Part shown: one piece after another, positions 60,517 through 64,000 of the stretch
Position numbering within the stretch: the stretch's first letter is position 1
Layout: every line of letters starts with the position of its first letter
Assembly (NCBI RefSeq): GCF_000346465.2
Contig: NC_034010.1
Coordinates: forward strand, 30,110,787-30,174,786
Length of the DNA stretch: 64,000 bases
Direction of reading: 5' to 3'
Source: Prunus persica
Lineage: Eukaryota; Streptophyta; Magnoliopsida; Rosales; Rosaceae
Notes under the pieces: generated by a model
What the model was told of the DNA's origin: nothing
Seen by the model: the letters and a program-made list of their open reading frames with translations, nothing else
Database searches by the model: none
Position numbers and translations under genes: made by a program

Positions 60517-62384
60517 GTAGTAATTAAGTAGCTCGATCGCTAGTACCACTTCTTTTTCTTGATGATTTCTTATTTAATTTTGTTCTAATATTGCTTGCTC
60601 TTAATTGTTTTTGCTTCCTGAATTATGATGATCTAATAAGTTTTCAAATTTGCAGCTTAGCATCTTTGCAGACATGGCCAATCTCGTAGAAGAGCTCTCT
60701 CAGTTTGATTTCAGACACGATATCTCCATTAATTAATACTACTGTAGATCAAATCAATAAGTTACCATTATGGTTGATTAGATAGTTTCATTCATGTTGA
60801 TCATGTAAATGTTTTAGTTTATTGCATTGCAGCATTCGATCAGCTTGAAGTGATTGCTATATATTTCTTTTGTTTTCTTTGAACTACTCCAATTACCCTC
60901 CATGGCTCATTTAATTTTCCAAAGGAGCTCGAGCTAGAGGGGATCTTTTTGACAGACTAGTGATAGAGTTGTAGAGAGAGTTTGGAACACGAAATTGACA
61001 AGCCAAAAAGACCCATGGCAATGGCATGGGCGTCTTCGAGTGAAAATGTGCGCGCTTTGACCGTTGATCTCGAATAAATTCATGTCAAATATTTCTAACG
61101 TATGTGGATAGTCACAAGGCAAACCCTACGACAAAAATGCCCAAGCCTCTTTTCTTTTCATAGTATTAATAATATACAAGAAGAGAAACGCTTAAATAAT
61201 AATAAAAATAATAAAGAAGAACATATAAGCAATTTGATCAGAAATCCCAATTTGTTACAAACCAAGCAAACCTTGTACAACAAGGAACTCCGCCATATTT
61301 AGTAGGTAAGGTACCCTATTGACCTTTCAAAGTAACTAACCCTACCTACCCTTGCCAAATATGTATAGATTCCATTTCCAACCTAAGTTGTCATGCATGT
61401 CCTTATTTTTTTCTTTTCCATTTTTGCACAGAGTTGTTGTGTGATGCATGTCATGGCTCATGGGCATGACAATCAAACGAGACCCATCATACTTTAACGT
61501 GATTGTTTAATACAGAGACTTGGAAACTTTATCCTCCTGGTTGCATGAGGCATGGCCCATTGTTGAGGTTTGTTTACTTAAAAGCTATTTCCCATAGGCA
61601 ACGGGGAGTACAAATTGGTACAAACCTCAATGGCTTATATTATTATGGGTCACGGCCCATTATTTAATTTTCTAAAACCAGCGAGACTGCATATTTTCTC
61701 ATTGTCCGAGTATACAATTTAAAAATATTTGAATTTATTATATTTAAATAGTATAAGCGCGTGACTTTAAATATTAGAATATATTATATTTAAAGACTAT
61801 ACCATTAAAAGATGACTTGTACTAATAACTGCAGGTGAGATCTCTGACATTAGATGTCGAGGTTTGGGAACCTACAATTGTGGACTTATTTCGCAACTTG
61901 GGTAATGCTTATTGTAACTCTGCATGAGAACGAACGCTTCTTGCTTATTGTGCATTGAAATTGAAACATTGCAATTGATCATTTGTGCCTTGGTTGGTTA
62001 CAACTTACAAGTAAGTAACAGCTGCTTGCTTACGGTCCATACACAGGCAGTACAGGTAAGGTATGCAGCTGCTGCTACTGATCAAACATTATTACTGACT
62101 GAGTCTTAAACAAAACGAACAGTCTAAGTATCCAAATATCACCCATACCATATAACATAATGCGCTCTACTGCTCTACTATATATGAAATCAGAAGAAAG
62201 CCGAAGCCCTAGCTAGAAGAAAATCGGTTTATTAGCTAATCGCATTTCGAAAACAAACCCACCCAATAAGAGGGTGGGTGGGAAGGAAGGAAAGCTTTTT
62301 CGTCACCAACATGGATAACCAATGAACCATAATAGCAGCACTGGCTCTGTTAGCTCAATGATCAATTCAAGAGCAATTCAAAAG
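60517..62384. other. Spacer between MYB and ITPK1
   Basis: No supported gene. It holds the MYB 3′ end (with a possible last exon at 60656–60689) and the ITPK1 3′ flank. It is AT-rich, with no strong repeats. Confidence 0.5.
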
Positions 62385-63545
62385 TTAGGGTAGGAGGGAA
62401 GCATCTCCTCCTCCTTCTCCGTCTCCTAAGTGGTCGTGATCAGACTCCTCCTTCTCCTCCTCCTCCTCCTCCTCCTCAGTGGTAGCTGGTTCCAGCTGGT
62501 GGTCCTTTTGGGTTGGAGTGGTAAGAAGAGCCAACAGAAAGTTGGTCAAGACCTGCTCATAGGAGGGCAACTTGGCATAGCCAGGAAAGTAATTGATGTC
62601 AATGACAAAATAGGAGTGAGGGTTCCCAGAATCCCGAATCACATCAAAGTTAAAGAAGTTGAGTTTGAGGCCGAGGCGTATCCCCCTGGCCAGCTCCTCC
62701 ACAAAGTCAGAAGGAGGCATTTCATGAGGATCATGAGCCAGACCCAGACCATGTTCATCCTCCTCCTGAGGCTGAGGGGAATTCGATATCTGCGAAAACC
62801 GCAACACTTGCCCTTCCGATGCGGTCAGCTGCTGCTCAGAAATATCGGGCAAGGAGCTCCGCTTGACGCACTGGACGTATTCGCCAATGACGTAAACCTT
62901 GAAGACGACCTCGCCGTGGTTCACAAACTGTTGAAGCAAAATGGGTTGCGTACTAGCACTAGTAGTAGTATTAGTGGGAAGAAGAGTCTGCAAGCCCTTG
63001 GGGTCAAAAACCAAATACATCTCATGCGACTTGGCGCTGCCATTGGCCAGCAAGGGCTTGGCAATCACCGGAAACTCCACCGCACCATCATTAGTATTAT
63101 TATGAATAGAATCAGGCGACTGGGGGGTTTGAAGCACCACCTGTTTAGGCACAGAGACAGAGATGTTAAATTGGGAATTCAATTTGATGGCGCTGACGAC
63201 TTGGAGCATGGAGACCCTGTTGTGGAGGCGCTCAATGGAGTCGGGCGGGTCAAGTATGAGAGTTTGTGGATACTTGGAGGAGTATTGCTTCAACTGGTGG
63301 TTCCAGCGGTGGCCGTAGAGCTTGTGGATGATGCAGTGGAATGGGCCTTGTTGGATCAAGGCCTCGGCCGCCTCCTCCTCCGACGAGGAGTCGGTTATTG
63401 AAATTGGGACGAAATCAATGCCGTTTTGGGAGGCATGGTCGAGGAGAGAGGGCTGGATGAAGCTCTGCTCCTTCTTGGGTGCAAAGGCGTACCCGATGCG
63501 GAAGCGTTGGGCTGCTGCTGCGTCTGATGATGATTCAATTTTCAT
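62385..63545 (-). CDS. ITPK1: Inositol 1,3,4-trisphosphate 5/6-kinase (ITPK1)
   Basis: ATP-grasp kinase of phytate and inositol pyrophosphate synthesis; ITPK1 also makes 5-InsP7 from InsP6 and links to phosphate sensing. Intronless, 386 aa, about 65 longer than Arabidopsis ITPK1. The start is MKIESSSDAAAAQRFRIGYA. Inositol-binding and ATP-grasp parts are visible: HKLYGHRWNHQL, DPPDSIERLHNRVSM, FPVIAKPLLANGSAKSHEMY, ILLQQFVNHGEVVFKVYVIG and the metal site FFNFDVIRD…FVIDINYFPGYAKLPSYE (Asp, Asp, Asn). Extra length lies in Ser/Thr and Gln/Glu-rich inserts and in a C-terminal run of about ten Glu, encoded by a (CTC/CTT) microsatellite at about 62448–62478 on the plus strand. It corresponds to At5g16760. 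Confidence 0.95.
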   Translation of the reverse strand: MKIESSSDAAAAQRFRIGYAFAPKKEQSFIQPSLLDHASQNGIDFVPISITDSSSEEEAAEALIQQGPFHCIIHKLYGHRWNHQLKQYSSKYPQTLILDPPDSIERLHNRVSMLQVVSAIKLNSQFNISVSVPKQVVLQTPQSPDSIHNNTNDGAVEFPVIAKPLLANGSAKSHEMYLVFDPKGLQTLLPTNTTTSASTQPILLQQFVNHGEVVFKVYVIGEYVQCVKRSSLPDISEQQLTASEGQVLRFSQISNSPQPQEEDEHGLGLAHDPHEMPPSDFVEELARGIRLGLKLNFFNFDVIRDSGNPHSYFVIDINYFPGYAKLPSYEQVLTNFLLALLTTPTQKDHQLEPATTEEEEEEEEKEESDHDHLGDGEGGGDASLLP

Positions 63546-64000
63546 TTTCCTTTTGCTCTTTCTTTCTGTCTGTCTGTCTGTCTGTCTGCGTGTCTTCCTT
63601 CCTTTCTCCTAGGTTATATGGTGGGTTCGGTTCGGGTCGACTTCGACGGTCAACCGTCCAGGGAATCCGAATCGGATGCTAATAGAATAAAGAGTAGAGT
63701 AAGAAGAAAGTGGTCCTGTCCTGTCCTGGGCTGGGCTGGGCTGGCCGACTCAGAGACTCTGTTTCTCTTTTAAAGAAGGCTCGGTGAGTAGATGGGCGGT
63801 GCAAATTCTATAGCAAGTGTGATATATATAGATTCCTGATATGGACCTTCATTTTGTCATTTTATTAAACTTAAGTGAAATTTTTATTCAGATGAATTAT
63901 GTGGCTAATATGAATGTTGACATCTATGATCCCTCATCATAGACTATTAGTACCTCCCCTCCTCCACACAGATTCCAAAACAAATCTGGAATCAGAATAA
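63546..64000. other. ITPK1 5′ flank
   Basis: No gene seen. A (CTGT)n run at about 63565–63588 lies in the presumed leader. Confidence 0.6.

Noticed and set aside
62430..63401. 323-aa plus-strand frame
   Set aside because: Antisense of the intronless ITPK1 gene; poly-Leu from the microsatellite.
5735..63545. Functional cell-wall or suberin gene cluster
   Set aside because: Most members match a conserved block of unrelated genes, so proximity is better explained by ancestry.

Overview
This is a piece of plant nuclear DNA, clearly a eudicot. The genes have many short exons with GT–AG introns in AT-rich surroundings. There is a nuclear-type tRNA-Ser, and the families are plant-specific (4CL, CSLD, FLA, EXORDIUM-like, R2R3-MYB, TOL, BPA1, SYP2). 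The feel of the sequence suggests a rosid, perhaps Rosaceae, but that is only an impression. One 100-N scaffold gap lies at 2320–2419.

Layout, left to right: 5′ part of a 4-coumarate:CoA ligase gene (−, cut by the window edge and the gap); a MITE-rich spacer; UTP13/TORMOZ (+, 14 exons); a fasciclin-like arabinogalactan protein (−); CSLD cellulose-synthase-like D (−); a GT47/exostosin glycosyltransferase (−, 9 exons); a TOM1-like VHS/GAT protein (−); peptidyl-tRNA hydrolase 2 (+); tRNA-Ser(GCT) (−); a malectin-like/LRR protein without kinase (+); an 8-kb gene-poor stretch (36.6–44.6 kb) with a 1.5-kb tandem array; BPA1-like RRM protein (−); SYP2-type syntaxin (+); NAA60-like N-acetyltransferase (+); EXORDIUM-like with an unusual Gly/Pro-rich front (+); a Bet v 1/MLP-like protein (−); a MYB9/MYB107-type R2R3-MYB (+); and ITPK1 (−, intronless).

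As I remember Arabidopsis loci, this is the block At5g16750–At5g16910 (TOZ, ITPK1, MYB9, NAT, SYP21, BPA1, PTH2, TOL, exostosin, LRR protein, CSLD2). It reads in nearly descending order here, but TOZ sits at the opposite end from ITPK1. The cell-wall and barrier genes (4CL, FLA, CSLD, GT47, EXL, MYB) therefore look like neighbours by ancestry, not a functional cluster. FLA, EXL, MLP and 4CL interrupt the block. The interval where Arabidopsis has TERT and a PPR gene holds the repeat array here instead.

The most unusual element is a degenerate tandem repeat of about 31 bp built on ATTGGGCC and TGGGCC, at 40.51–42.06 kb. A second, decayed cluster of the same repeat lies at 55.7–55.95 kb, next to a hAT-type MITE whose target-site duplication is itself a piece of the repeat. 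Exon boundaries below come from reading frame, GT/AG signals and family knowledge; no search was run.
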